Assembly: GCA_020723365.1 (NCBI GenBank)
Contig: DYJB01000010.1
Span: forward strand, 15,498 to 24,083
Direction: 5' to 3'
Origin: Candidatus Aquidulcis sp.
GTDB taxonomy: Bacteria; Chloroflexota; Anaerolineae; Anaerolineales; E44-bin32
DNA: 8,586 bases
The notes under the pieces were generated by a model. That model worked only from the letters and a program-made list of their open reading frames with translations, did not search any database and was not told the DNA's origin. The translations under genes and the position numbers were made by a program. Position 1 is the stretch's first letter. Each line of letters begins with the position of its first letter. Shown in pieces: positions 1 through 6,889 of the stretch.

Positions 1-1507
1 CGTTCTCGAAGATGCGGTTGACCATGATGACCTGACCGCCGGCGAGCGCCTGGAGGCCGTCGCCGGTATTGTGGGCAATGACGTTGCCGTCAGCCTCGGT
101 CGAGCCGCCGATGGTCGAGGGCGAGAAGCCGGTGCCGATGCGGATGCCTACCGTGTTGGGAAGAGCCGGACCGAGGCCCAGGTAGCCAATGAAGTTGCCG
201 CGTATGGTGGCGTCGCCGATGTTCAACTGGATGCCGTAGTCGTTGCCACCGATGGCATTCCCCTCGATCACCGTCCGCATCCCGCCTTCGATCTGGATGC
301 CGATCCCGTTCGGGATTACGTTGGAGATGCTGGGATTGACCCCGATGCGGTTGCGGGAGATGGAGGTCTCGAACTCGCCGCCCAGGCCTGCGGTCAGCAG
401 GATGCCCACGGGGTTTCCCGAGATGACGTTCCCCTGTACGCTGCACAGGGCGCATCCCTCCAGCCGCACGCCGACTTCGGTGTTGGGGATGGCGCGCCCT
501 CCGAGGTAGTCGATCCCAATGAAGTTGTCCTCGACCACGTGACCGTTGCCGTTTAGCCAGACGCCGGTGCCGTTGCCGGAGATCACGTTGCGGCGGATGG
601 TCAGTGCCCCGCTGCCGGATCCGTACGGCGTGAAGCGATACACACCCACGCCGTTGGGCGCGGCGACCATCGTGCCTCCGAAGTCGCCAATATCGTTGTG
701 GTCGATGACGTTCCCACCCAGAGGCGTCGAAGCGTCGTGGATCCCGTAGAGCCGTGAGCCGACAATCGTGTTCCGATGATCATCCGAATCGCCGCCGATC
801 AAGACGTTGCCCGTCGCGCCTTCCAGGCGGATCCCCGTGTCGTTGGGGACGACCTCGCCTCCCGGGTTGAGTCCGATTCGGTTGCGCTGGATGATGGCGT
901 TCACGGCGTGGTCCAACAGGATCCCGGTCTCGTTGCCGGCGATGGTGTTGTCGATAACGACGGTGTTCATGGCAGAGATGCGTAGGCCGATGCTGTTGCC
1001 GGCCTCCGCGCCGGCCGGGTCGATGCCCACCAGGCAGCCTTCGATGCGGGCCTCGTGCCCGCCGACCGACAGCGCGGCCTCCCCGGGACCATCGAAGTGG
1101 ATCAGGCTCAGACTGCGGACGGTCAGGTAGTCATGGTTGAGCTGAAGGCCGGCCCCGTCGACCGCACTCCCGTCGAGGACGATGACCGGCACGCCGGCAA
1201 AGCCCGGCTGCGTCTCGCCGGCGATGAGCGTCGAGGGCTGGGAGAGGGTGAGGGTCCGGGTCAGCCGGATGACGTGCGTCCCGGCGCCCGGGATATTGAA
1301 CGAGATCGTGTCTGGACCGGTGGTGGCGTTGGCCGCCTCGACCGCCTCGCGCAGCGAGCAGTGTGCGGCATCACAGCGGCCGTCGGACGTGTCGCTGGTC
1401 GAGTTGACCGTGATGGTCGCAGCCTCGGCCGGCCAGGGCACCGCCAACGGGGCGACGAGGACGAGCAGGATGGCCAGAAGCCGGATGGGGATCAGCCTGC
1501 GTGGCAT
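1..1507 (-). CDS. Secreted CSLREA-domain right-handed parallel beta-helix protein (3'-truncated by window edge)
   Basis: This open frame runs from an ATG at 1507 to the window edge with no stop: 502 codons are visible and the C-terminus is missing. Residues 1-30 are a signal peptide (Arg-rich start, LLAILLVLVAPLAV core, probable AEA cleavage site), so the product is exported. Residues 46-60 carry the CSLREA signature (CDAAHCSLREAVEAAN), which marks the N-terminus of many large surface proteins. The rest is Asn/Gly/Ile-rich beta-helix coil sequence. A recurring unit of the form N-x-I-G ... P-N-x-x-G-I-x-x-x-G begins near residues 158, 209, 328, 387 and 438. No catalytic motif is visible; such folds serve as adhesins, polysaccharide-binding proteins or lyases. 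The start is supported by GGAGG at 1514-1518 with a 6-nt spacer. The export and fold calls are firm; the function is unknown. Confidence 0.9.
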   Translation of the reverse strand, partial: MPRRLIPIRLLAILLVLVAPLAVPWPAEAATITVNSTSDTSDGRCDAAHCSLREAVEAANATTGPDTISFNIPGAGTHVIRLTRTLTLSQPSTLIAGETQPGFAGVPVIVLDGSAVDGAGLQLNHDYLTVRSLSLIHFDGPGEAALSVGGHEARIEGCLVGIDPAGAEAGNSIGLRISAMNTVVIDNTIAGNETGILLDHAVNAIIQRNRIGLNPGGEVVPNDTGIRLEGATGNVLIGGDSDDHRNTIVGSRLYGIHDASTPLGGNVIDHNDIGDFGGTMVAAPNGVGVYRFTPYGSGSGALTIRRNVISGNGTGVWLNGNGHVVEDNFIGIDYLGGRAIPNTEVGVRLEGCALCSVQGNVISGNPVGILLTAGLGGEFETSISRNRIGVNPSISNVIPNGIGIQIEGGMRTVIEGNAIGGNDYGIQLNIGDATIRGNFIGYLGLGPALPNTVGIRIGTGFSPSTIGGSTEADGNVIAHNTGDGLQALAGGQVIMVNRIFEN

Positions 1508-1653
1508 GGAGCACCTCCGCACAAGAGCTCGCGGACTGGGACGTCAACCCGCCAGACCGTCAGTCCTGCAACGAGTTGTCCTTCGCACGTGTGACAATGA
1601 GCTGTCTATGGCGACTTTGTGGGCCGGAGTGGTGAGCGATGGTCGGACAACCT

Positions 1654-1677
1654 GCCAGCCCCCAGGCGGGGGCTGGC
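1654..1677. repeat. 10-bp perfect hairpin, possible terminator or RNA structure
   Basis: GCCAGCCCCC (1654-1663) pairs exactly with GGGGGCTGGC (1668-1677) across a 4-nt loop. Neither side is followed by a T-run, so it is not a classical intrinsic terminator. It lies about 150 nt past the PAP2 stop and about 150 nt upstream of the beta-helix start. Confidence 0.45.
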
Positions 1678-1775
1678 TGGCACGCAACGTACGCGGGTAT
1701 TCTGGATTCGCTTGCGGAGCGGCGCAAGTTGTACGGGGCGACGCTGCCTGCCTCCGGCCGTGACCGGATGAAGAT

Positions 1776-1803
1776 GACCGGCCACCCTCGTCGCTGGCCG
1801 GTC
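1776..1803 (-). terminator. Candidate terminator hairpin of the five-gene operon
   Basis: GACCGGCCA (1776-1784) and TGGCCGGTC (1795-1803) form a perfect 9-bp stem with a 10-nt loop. It begins 26 nt after the PAP2 stop codon in the direction of transcription. On the minus strand the stem is followed by ATCTTCATCC, a weak T-rich stretch. Position favours termination; the poor T-tract makes the call tentative. Confidence 0.35.
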
Positions 1804-1829
1804 GGCCGGGGCGGCCAACGGGGAGCCTG

Positions 1830-2804
1830 TCAGGCCAGCTTCAACCTCACAAAGACCCGCGGCGCCAGGTAGGCAACCCACAGCCCCACCAGCGCGTAGC
1901 GGACGAAGCGCAGCGACTGGGGCAGCAGGCCATCGCCAACCGGCAGGATCACCCGCAGCCCGAAGTAGATGAGGACGACGCCGACCAGCCCCAGCGCGAA
2001 GCGCGCCGCGCGGGCATTGAAGCTGCCGGAGGCGTTGAACTTGCCCCAGCGGTGCAGCAGCACGCCGCCGGCGCCCAGCCCAAACAGCGTCGCGGCGGAC
2101 GAGACGACGTCGAGATCCTGCGGGCTGATGGGGGGCTCATCCAGGAAGGCGGCCGTCGAGCGCGTCACCCACTCCTGCGGGACGAGCCGATCCGCTGTCA
2201 CCCCTGAAACCCACATGCCCTTGGCGATGATCACCAGCGCCACCACGAAGGGGATCAAGAGCTGCACCCCCAGCGGCCGACGCGCGATCCAGGCGCCCAC
2301 CGGCTTCTCGAGCCACAGAAAGAGGATCAGCACGACCCCGCCGACAAGCCAGCCGGCCAGGACGTCGGAGGGGAAATGCACGGCCAGGTAGAGCCGGGAA
2401 ACCGAGATCAGGAAGATCAGCAGCCCGAGCCCGATCACCCAGCCCTTCCGCCGGAGGCCGGCGGCCATGCGGCCCCACAGCGCCATCGAGTTCTGCGCGT
2501 GGCCGGATGGCAGCCCATAGGAGCTCTCGAAAGCGTAGGCCGTCACCCCATCACTCACCCAGAACGGCCGGGGCCAGCCGACGAGCACCTTCAGGAGGCT
2601 GTTGAAGCTGGCACTCGTCAGCAGCACCAGCCCCATGCGCAGGCCCAGCCAGGCGTCGACGCACCACACCACCCCCGGCATCACCAACAGAAAGAACTCC
2701 TCCGTCCCGAAGAACGACAGGACCTTCATGGGGGTGACCAGGAAGGTCCCCAGGCCTTGCAGCCATTCGATGACGGGCAATCCCCACAGGAGTGCGGTAT
2801 CCAT
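1830..2804 (-). CDS. PAP2-family membrane phosphatase
   Basis: A 324-residue polytopic membrane protein with the complete three-part phosphatidic acid phosphatase type 2 signature: K72-x6-R79-P80, P99-S100-G101-H102, and S136-R137-x5-H143-x3-D147. In this family His143 is the nucleophile that forms a phospho-enzyme, His102 is the acid/base and Asp147 assists. Such enzymes remove phosphate from lipid phosphates or isoprenoid diphosphates at the membrane surface; the substrate here is not evident. The region after about residue 165 is an extra, mostly hydrophobic extension with several likely membrane segments. The frame is open up to an ATG at 2900. I prefer the ATG at 2804 because it has a strong GGGAGGGG site (2811-2818, 8 nt before the start), sits 1 nt after the transporter stop, and begins a normal PAP2 N-terminus. 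It is the last gene of the operon. Confidence 0.9.
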   Translation of the reverse strand: MDTALLWGLPVIEWLQGLGTFLVTPMKVLSFFGTEEFFLLVMPGVVWCVDAWLGLRMGLVLLTSASFNSLLKVLVGWPRPFWVSDGVTAYAFESSYGLPSGHAQNSMALWGRMAAGLRRKGWVIGLGLLIFLISVSRLYLAVHFPSDVLAGWLVGGVVLILFLWLEKPVGAWIARRPLGVQLLIPFVVALVIIAKGMWVSGVTADRLVPQEWVTRSTAAFLDEPPISPQDLDVVSSAATLFGLGAGGVLLHRWGKFNASGSFNARAARFALGLVGVVLIYFGLRVILPVGDGLLPQSLRFVRYALVGLWVAYLAPRVFVRLKLA

Positions 2805-2805
2805 G

Positions 2806-3972
2806 TCAGACCCCTCCCACGACGCCCCGTTCGCTGGGGGGCTCGGGCTCGAGTTCGGCTTGCGTCGTCGGCGCCAGGGCGGCGCTGAGAACCAGGCCAA
2901 GGAGTATCAGTCCGGCGCCGATCGGGTAGGGCAGCGACGGCTGGCGATCGAAGAGCACGCCCGCCAGCGGCGCGGCCGCCATCAGGCTGGCGGCCGCCAA
3001 AGTCTCGTTGGCGCCGAAGGCCAGCCCGATCTCCGCCGGGCGGACGAGCGCGTGGATCGTGGCCGTGATCAGCGAGCGCGCTGTGCGGAAGCCCGCAAAG
3101 AGGAAGTAGCCGGCGGCATACCAGGGGAAGCCAGCGCCCAACCACAACGCCAGGACCGCTCCGCCGACCAGCGCCTGTCCGATCAGCATGCCGCGCTTGG
3201 CGGACAGGTGACCCAGCGCCAGGTTGAAGACCACGGTGCCCAGTCCGGTGAAGGCTCCCAGCAGGCCGATCTGGCCGAGGCTGACCCCCCGGACTGCCTG
3301 CAAGTAGTTGGGCGTCAGCGGCCAGGCCAGGTACATGCCGAAGTTGACGATGAAGATCAGGATCAGGAAGCCGCCGAACCGGCGGTTGGCCAGCAGCTCC
3401 CGATAGCGGTGGCCGTCGTGGGCGGCGTCCACGGGCTGAGGCCGGATGAGCAGGATCAGGAGAGTCGATACGACGAAGATGCCCGCCGCCAGGCTGTAGA
3501 CCGACCGCAGTCCGAACTGCTCGGCCAGCTGGCCCCCGATCACCGGGCCGAGGATCATGCCGGCCGAGAAACCTGCGGAGACGGTCGTCAGGGCGCGCGC
3601 CGGAGACCAGTCGCCGCCCGCTTGCGTGATGTAGCTCGACATGGGTGACATGACGAAGACGGTGAAGTTGTAGAGCACCATCCCGGCGACGAACAGCGGC
3701 AGCCCGCGCGCCAGGGCCATCATGGCCGTGGCCAGCAGGGCGATGATCCAGGAGGAGACCATGATCGTTTTGCGGCCGATGTGGTCGGCCAGCGCGCCGG
3801 CCGGCAGGTGCGAGACGAGCATGCCGGCGGCCGCCAGGCCGAGGATGCCCCCGATCTGCACCGGATCGGCGCCCAGCTGATGCAAGTAGATCGGCTGGAA
3901 GTAGATGAACATGCCCTCCCCGAAGCCCCAGATCAGCAGGGAGAGGGCGACCAGCCGCAGATCGCGCGTCAT
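2806..3972 (-). CDS. Major facilitator superfamily transporter
   Basis: A 388-residue protein of alternating hydrophobic segments consistent with the 12-helix MFS fold, an inner-membrane secondary transporter. MFS motif A appears between helices 2 and 3 as GALADHIGRK (residues 59-68) with its conserved Asp63 and Arg67. A charged loop near residues 180-195 fits the central cytoplasmic loop. The C-terminal tail is short, Pro/Glu-rich and probably cytoplasmic. Its ATG overlaps the upstream hydrolase stop in an ATGA (3969-3972), and its TGA lies 1 nt before the PAP2 ATG, so translation of all three is probably coupled. The overall look is of a drug/metabolite exporter-type MFS, but the substrate cannot be inferred from sequence. 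Confidence 0.9.
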   Translation of the reverse strand: MTRDLRLVALSLLIWGFGEGMFIYFQPIYLHQLGADPVQIGGILGLAAAGMLVSHLPAGALADHIGRKTIMVSSWIIALLATAMMALARGLPLFVAGMVLYNFTVFVMSPMSSYITQAGGDWSPARALTTVSAGFSAGMILGPVIGGQLAEQFGLRSVYSLAAGIFVVSTLLILLIRPQPVDAAHDGHRYRELLANRRFGGFLILIFIVNFGMYLAWPLTPNYLQAVRGVSLGQIGLLGAFTGLGTVVFNLALGHLSAKRGMLIGQALVGGAVLALWLGAGFPWYAAGYFLFAGFRTARSLITATIHALVRPAEIGLAFGANETLAAASLMAAAPLAGVLFDRQPSLPYPIGAGLILLGLVLSAALAPTTQAELEPEPPSERGVVGGV

Positions 3973-4733
3973 CGGGCGGGCCCAGCCGTGCGGCGCACGA
4001 ATGCCAGGGCGGCGTCGAAGACGGTCTGGCGCTGCGCGTCGAGCGTCACGAGGTGGTTGCTGCCCTCGACCACCAACAGGCGCTTGTGGCGCGAGCCGAG
4101 CTCGGCCATCAGGGTCTGGGCGTTGGCCGGCACGACGAAGTCATCGTTCAGACTGTGGATGACGAGGGCCGGGGCCTGGACGCGCGGCAGCGCCGCCCGG
4201 GCGATCTCGATCAGGTCGGCCACCTCGGCCATCGAGCGCGTCGGGTACGCGGCGTAGGCCACGCGCTCCGCCGCTGCGGACGGGTCGAACCAGTCGGGAG
4301 GGCCCTTGGGGATGCGCCGGTAGATCGGGCTGGCCGGGCGCAGCAGCGGCCGCAGGCGGTTGGGCGGAACGAGCGTGGGCGTCGACATCAGCACCAGGCC
4401 GGCGGGCGGCTCCGCTTCGGCCAGCAGGATCGAGAGCAGCCCGCCCATCGACAGGCCGAGCAGCACGATGCGGTCGCACAGCCCGTGCAGCAGGTCGAGC
4501 CCATCCTGGGCCGAGGCCAGCCAGTCGGTCCAGCGCGTGCGCGCCAGGTCGTCGAGCGAGGTGCCGTGCCCGGCAAGGCGCACGCCCAGCGCCGTGTAGC
4601 CGTGGTTGGCCAGGTGAGCGCCCAGGCGCACCATCTCCTGCGGCGCGGCGGTGAACCCGTGCACCAGCAGGCAGCCGACGGGACCGCGCCGGAAGAGGAA
4701 TGGCTCGGCGCCGGGGAGGATGACGGCGCTCAT
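3969..4733 (-). CDS. Alpha/beta hydrolase, Est30/monoglyceride-lipase-like carboxylesterase (copy A)
   Basis: A 254-residue cytosolic serine hydrolase with no signal peptide. It has an oxyanion-hole motif HGF (25-27), the LAGHGTS loop (53-59), the nucleophile elbow G93-L-S95-M-G97, a probable acid Asp197 in NDDFVVP, and His227 in SNHLVTLD. The catalytic triad therefore looks intact as Ser95/Asp197/His227. Length and motif spacing fit the small carboxylesterases related to Geobacillus Est30, which cleave short- to medium-chain esters and monoglycerides. It overlaps both neighbours by 4 nt (ATGA at 4730-4733 and at 3969-3972). Roughly half its N-terminal residues match the upstream hydrolase, so the pair arose by tandem duplication. 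The physiological ester is unknown. Confidence 0.88.
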   Translation of the reverse strand: MSAVILPGAEPFLFRRGPVGCLLVHGFTAAPQEMVRLGAHLANHGYTALGVRLAGHGTSLDDLARTRWTDWLASAQDGLDLLHGLCDRIVLLGLSMGGLLSILLAEAEPPAGLVLMSTPTLVPPNRLRPLLRPASPIYRRIPKGPPDWFDPSAAAERVAYAAYPTRSMAEVADLIEIARAALPRVQAPALVIHSLNDDFVVPANAQTLMAELGSRHKRLLVVEGSNHLVTLDAQRQTVFDAALAFVRRTAGPAR

Positions 4734-5524
4734 CGGCGCGCCTTCCGCTTCGGGCCGGCCGGCCAGCCCGTGACGCGGCGCGTGAAGGCGGCCGCCGCCT
4801 CGGCCACGCGCTGGCGCTCCCGATCGCGCGTGATCACATGCCCACTGTTCTCGACCAGCAACAACTCCTTGTCGGTGGTCGTCAGGCGCTCGAAGATCGC
4901 CCGGCTGTGGGCAGGCGGAGCGGTGTCATCGCCGTGCGAGGCCATCAGCAGCACCGGCACGCGGATCCTCGGCAGGCCTGCCAGCATCTCGGCGTGCACG
5001 TCGAGCAGCGTGGCCGCGGCGCGCACCGGATTGGCGGCGTACTCGACGTGATCGCGCGCCAGCTCCGGATCGCGCCAGTCGGGAGCGTCCTTGGCCATGG
5101 TCGGGATGACGGCGCTCAGCGCGGGGAGCAGCGGGCGGAGGCGCCGCAGCCAGGGTGACTTGATCACGTAAGGGGTCGACATGGCGACGACGCCGGCGAC
5201 GGGCAGCCGGCTGGCGGTGTGCAGCGCCAGGATGCCCCCCAGCGACAGGCCCAGGACGACGATGCTCTCGCTCAGCCCGCGCAGCAGGTGGTAGCCGTCC
5301 TCCACACTCGCCAGCCAGTCCTGCGGGCGGGCACGGCGCATGTCCTCCAGCTGGGTGGCATGCGCGAACAGCCGTACGCCCAGCACGCTGTAGCCGCGGC
5401 CCGCCAGCTGCTCGCCGAACCAGCGCATCTCCGCCGGCGCGCCGGTGAAGCCGTGAATAACCAGGCAGCCGACCGGGCCGCCGGGGCGGAGGAAAGCTTC
5501 GCCGCGCGGCACGATCACGCTCAT
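4730..5524 (-). CDS. Alpha/beta hydrolase, Est30/monoglyceride-lipase-like carboxylesterase (copy B)
   Basis: A 264-residue paralogue of the hydrolase immediately downstream. Visible motifs are HGF (24-26), the elbow G92-L-S94-L-G96, a probable acid Asp199 in GDDTAPP, and His229 in SGHVITRD; the GHVIT context is close to that of Est30. The triad Ser94/Asp199/His229 looks intact. Two differences from copy A stand out. The usual GHG segment after strand 4 is replaced by AHA (54-56, in LFAHATQ). The C-terminus is a basic tail (GPKRKARR). The start codon overlaps the stop of the peptidase gene in an ATGA (5521-5524). It is probably a cytosolic esterase with a substrate preference different from copy A. 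Confidence 0.88.
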   Translation of the reverse strand: MSVIVPRGEAFLRPGGPVGCLVIHGFTGAPAEMRWFGEQLAGRGYSVLGVRLFAHATQLEDMRRARPQDWLASVEDGYHLLRGLSESIVVLGLSLGGILALHTASRLPVAGVVAMSTPYVIKSPWLRRLRPLLPALSAVIPTMAKDAPDWRDPELARDHVEYAANPVRAAATLLDVHAEMLAGLPRIRVPVLLMASHGDDTAPPAHSRAIFERLTTTDKELLLVENSGHVITRDRERQRVAEAAAAFTRRVTGWPAGPKRKARR

Positions 5525-6630
5525 CCGATCACCAGCAGGCTGCGGTCGAGGGTCGAGAGCGACTCGGCGCCGTCGGGGGTGATGACGACGTTGTCCTCGA
5601 TGCGCACACCGCCGCGGCCGGTCAGGTAAACGCCCGGCTCGACGGTGAAGGTCATGCCCGGCGCCAGCAGCTCGGCGTTGTCGCCGCGGATGTAGGGCGG
5701 TTCGTGCGCTTCCATACCGATGCCGTGCCCGGTGCGGTGGGTGAAGCGCGGCCCGTAGCCGGCCGTCTCGATCACCTGACGGGCCGCCCGATCGACCTCG
5801 GCGCAGGCCACCTTCGGCCGCGCGGCCGCCCGGCCTGCCTCATTCGCCTGCAACACGATGGCGTGCACGCGCCTCAGCTCGGGATCGATCGGCTCGAAGG
5901 CCAGCGTGCGCGTCAGGTCGGAGATATAGCCGTCGACCGCCGCGCCCCAGTCGATGATCAGGAAGTCGCCGGGCTGCAGCTGGCGGTCGGTGGGCGTGGC
6001 GTGGGGCAGGGCGGAGTTGGGGCCGGAGGCGACGATGGGCGGGAAGGGCAGCTCGGAGTCGGAGCCGGCGCGCAGCATCTGGGCCGTCAGCTCGGAGGCC
6101 GCCTGGCGCTCGGTCATTCCTGTCCGCAGCAGGGGCACGGTGGCGCGCAGCGCCTGCTCGGCGACCTGCACCGCCCGGCGCATGGCCTGCAGTTCGGCGG
6201 CGTCCTTGGTGAGGCGGAGTTCGGTGGTGACCTTCTCGGCGTCGACGAACGTGGCGCCCGGGGCGGCCGCTTCCAGCAGGCGCAGCTCGAGGAATCGCAT
6301 GCGCAGCGACTCGACGCCGATGCGCTTGCCCGCCAGCCCGGCATGACGCAGGGCGGCGGCGAAGGCCGGGGCGCGCTCGGACGGGTCCTCGCCATACGTG
6401 AACAGCGTTGGCCGCAGCGGGGAGGTCTCACCCTTCGACCGTTCGAACTCGGGCAGGATCAGCACCGGCGGCTCGCCGCCCGGCGTGGCCAGCAGGACCA
6501 CCGGCCTTTCCATCAAGTGGAAGGAGGTGCCGGCGGTGTGCACCAGCGTCGGGCCGGGGATCAGCGCCAGGGCGTCGAGCGACTCGCGCTGCAGCGCGTG
6601 GCGCAGTCGATTGAGGCGGGTTTCAGGCAT
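5521..6630 (-). CDS. M24-family Xaa-Pro aminopeptidase/dipeptidase
   Basis: A 369-residue metallopeptidase with a creatinase-type N-terminal domain (about 1-140) and a C-terminal pita-bread domain. All five dinuclear-metal ligands are in the expected contexts: Asp227 (IIDWG), Asp238 (SDLTRT), His302 (TGHGIGMEAHE), Glu331 (VEPGVY) and Glu345 (RIEDN). His210 and His309 match the substrate-binding and catalytic histidines. The length is typical for prolidase-like Xaa-Pro peptidases, which cut the bond before proline in short peptides in the cytosol. Creatinase-like or other M24 activities cannot be excluded. It is the first gene of the operon; the start has GGAGG at 6635-6639 with a short 4-nt spacer and a promoter just upstream. 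Confidence 0.92.
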   Translation of the reverse strand: MPETRLNRLRHALQRESLDALALIPGPTLVHTAGTSFHLMERPVVLLATPGGEPPVLILPEFERSKGETSPLRPTLFTYGEDPSERAPAFAAALRHAGLAGKRIGVESLRMRFLELRLLEAAAPGATFVDAEKVTTELRLTKDAAELQAMRRAVQVAEQALRATVPLLRTGMTERQAASELTAQMLRAGSDSELPFPPIVASGPNSALPHATPTDRQLQPGDFLIIDWGAAVDGYISDLTRTLAFEPIDPELRRVHAIVLQANEAGRAAARPKVACAEVDRAARQVIETAGYGPRFTHRTGHGIGMEAHEPPYIRGDNAELLAPGMTFTVEPGVYLTGRGGVRIEDNVVITPDGAESLSTLDRSLLVIG

Positions 6631-6650
6631 CGGACCTCCGGGGTGGGCCG

Positions 6651-6680
6651 ATTATAGCCCCCGAGGCCGCCGCCGCCCAA
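6651..6680 (-). promoter_or_regulatory. Probable sigma-70-type promoter of the five-gene operon
   Basis: On the minus strand a perfect TATAAT occupies 6656-6651. The best -35 match is TTGGGC at 6680-6675, only 3 of 6 bases, with an 18-nt spacer. Transcription would begin near 6644, giving a leader of about 14 nt before the peptidase ATG at 6630. The weak -35 next to a large inverted repeat suggests activator or repressor control, which is an inference. Confidence 0.6.
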
Positions 6681-6694
6681 ACCGGCCCTGAGCC

Positions 6695-6731
6695 ACGACG
6701 TGACACGTGACGCCGCCACGTGTCACGTCGT
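6695..6731. repeat. Perfect 15-bp inverted repeat between divergent promoters (operator-like)
   Basis: Left arm ACGACGTGACACGTG (6695-6709) and right arm CACGTGTCACGTCGT (6717-6731) are exact reverse complements around a 7-nt loop. Each arm contains a CACGTG palindrome (6704-6709 and 6717-6722), and the left side holds two adjacent ACGTGAC heptamers (6698-6711). It lies about 15 nt upstream of the minus-strand -35 and about 27 nt upstream of the plus-strand -35. There is no T-run on either side. It could be a shared operator, an extruding cruciform or a small repeat element. Confidence 0.75.
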
Positions 6732-6757
6732 CCCGCACGCCCTGCGAGGGGGCGTTC

Positions 6758-6786
6758 TTGACGAGGCCTTCGAGGTCGGTTACAAT
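6758..6786 (+). promoter_or_regulatory. Near-consensus sigma-70-type promoter for tRNA-Ala (and probably leuS)
   Basis: TTGACG at 6758-6763 (5 of 6) is followed after exactly 17 nt by TACAAT at 6781-6786 (5 of 6). Initiation would fall near 6793, about 9 nt before the tRNA 5' end. This is the strongest promoter-like sequence I see in the window, as expected for a stable-RNA gene. Confidence 0.8.
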
Positions 6787-6801
6787 CTCAAGCCCAAGCG
6801 G

Positions 6802-6874
6802 GGGCCTGTAGCGCAGTTGGGAGCGCGCTTCAATCGCACTGAAGAGGTAGTGGGTTCGAATCCCGCCAGGTCCA
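6802..6874 (+). tRNA. tRNA-Ala (anticodon CGC)
   Basis: The 73-nt sequence folds into a full cloverleaf. The acceptor stem is GGGCCTG/CAGGTCC, the D arm GCGC/GCGC, and the anticodon stem CTTCA/TGAAG with loop ATCGCAC. A 5-nt variable loop and T arm GTGGG/CCCGC with loop TTCGAAT follow. The anticodon CGC (6835-6837) reads GCG. The acceptor has a G3:U70 wobble pair, the classic alanyl-tRNA synthetase identity element, and the discriminator is A. The 3' CCA is not encoded (A is followed by CTC), so it must be added after processing. A strong promoter lies just upstream and a leucine T-box leader follows within about 25 nt. Confidence 0.97.
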
Positions 6875-6889
6875 CTCTCGCCAGATCCT

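Larger units (their letters stand above)
1508..1829. other. Gene-free intergenic region with hairpins
   Basis: I see no credible coding sequence here; the open frames crossing it are shadows of the flanking genes. It should hold the promoter and leader of the beta-helix gene (reading left) and the end of the five-gene operon (also reading left). It contains two perfect inverted repeats, listed separately. I could not find a convincing -35/-10 pair for the beta-helix gene. Confidence 0.7.

Noticed and set aside
1055..1763. Plus-strand open frames of 179 and 193 codons
   Set aside because: They mirror the N-terminus of the beta-helix gene, which has a signal peptide, CSLREA motif and ribosome-binding site on the other strand.
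2805..2900. Upstream ATG at 2900 as the start of the PAP2 gene
   Set aside because: It would add 32 Arg/Pro/Ser-rich residues overlapping the MFS gene; the ATG at 2804 has a strong ribosome-binding site and natural coupling to the MFS stop.
2602..3648. 348-codon plus-strand open frame
   Set aside because: Gln/Arg/Asp-rich antisense shadow of the PAP2 and MFS genes, as expected in GC-rich DNA.
4053..5051. 332-codon plus-strand open frame
   Set aside because: Antisense to the two hydrolases with intact catalytic motifs; no recognisable domain.
5704..6657. 317-codon plus-strand open frame
   Set aside because: Antisense to the M24 peptidase whose five metal ligands are intact; biased Gly/Gln/Arg composition.
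6691..6735. Inverted repeat as an intrinsic terminator or CRISPR repeat
   Set aside because: No T-run on either side, no repeated spacing, and it lies upstream of both divergent genes rather than at a gene end.
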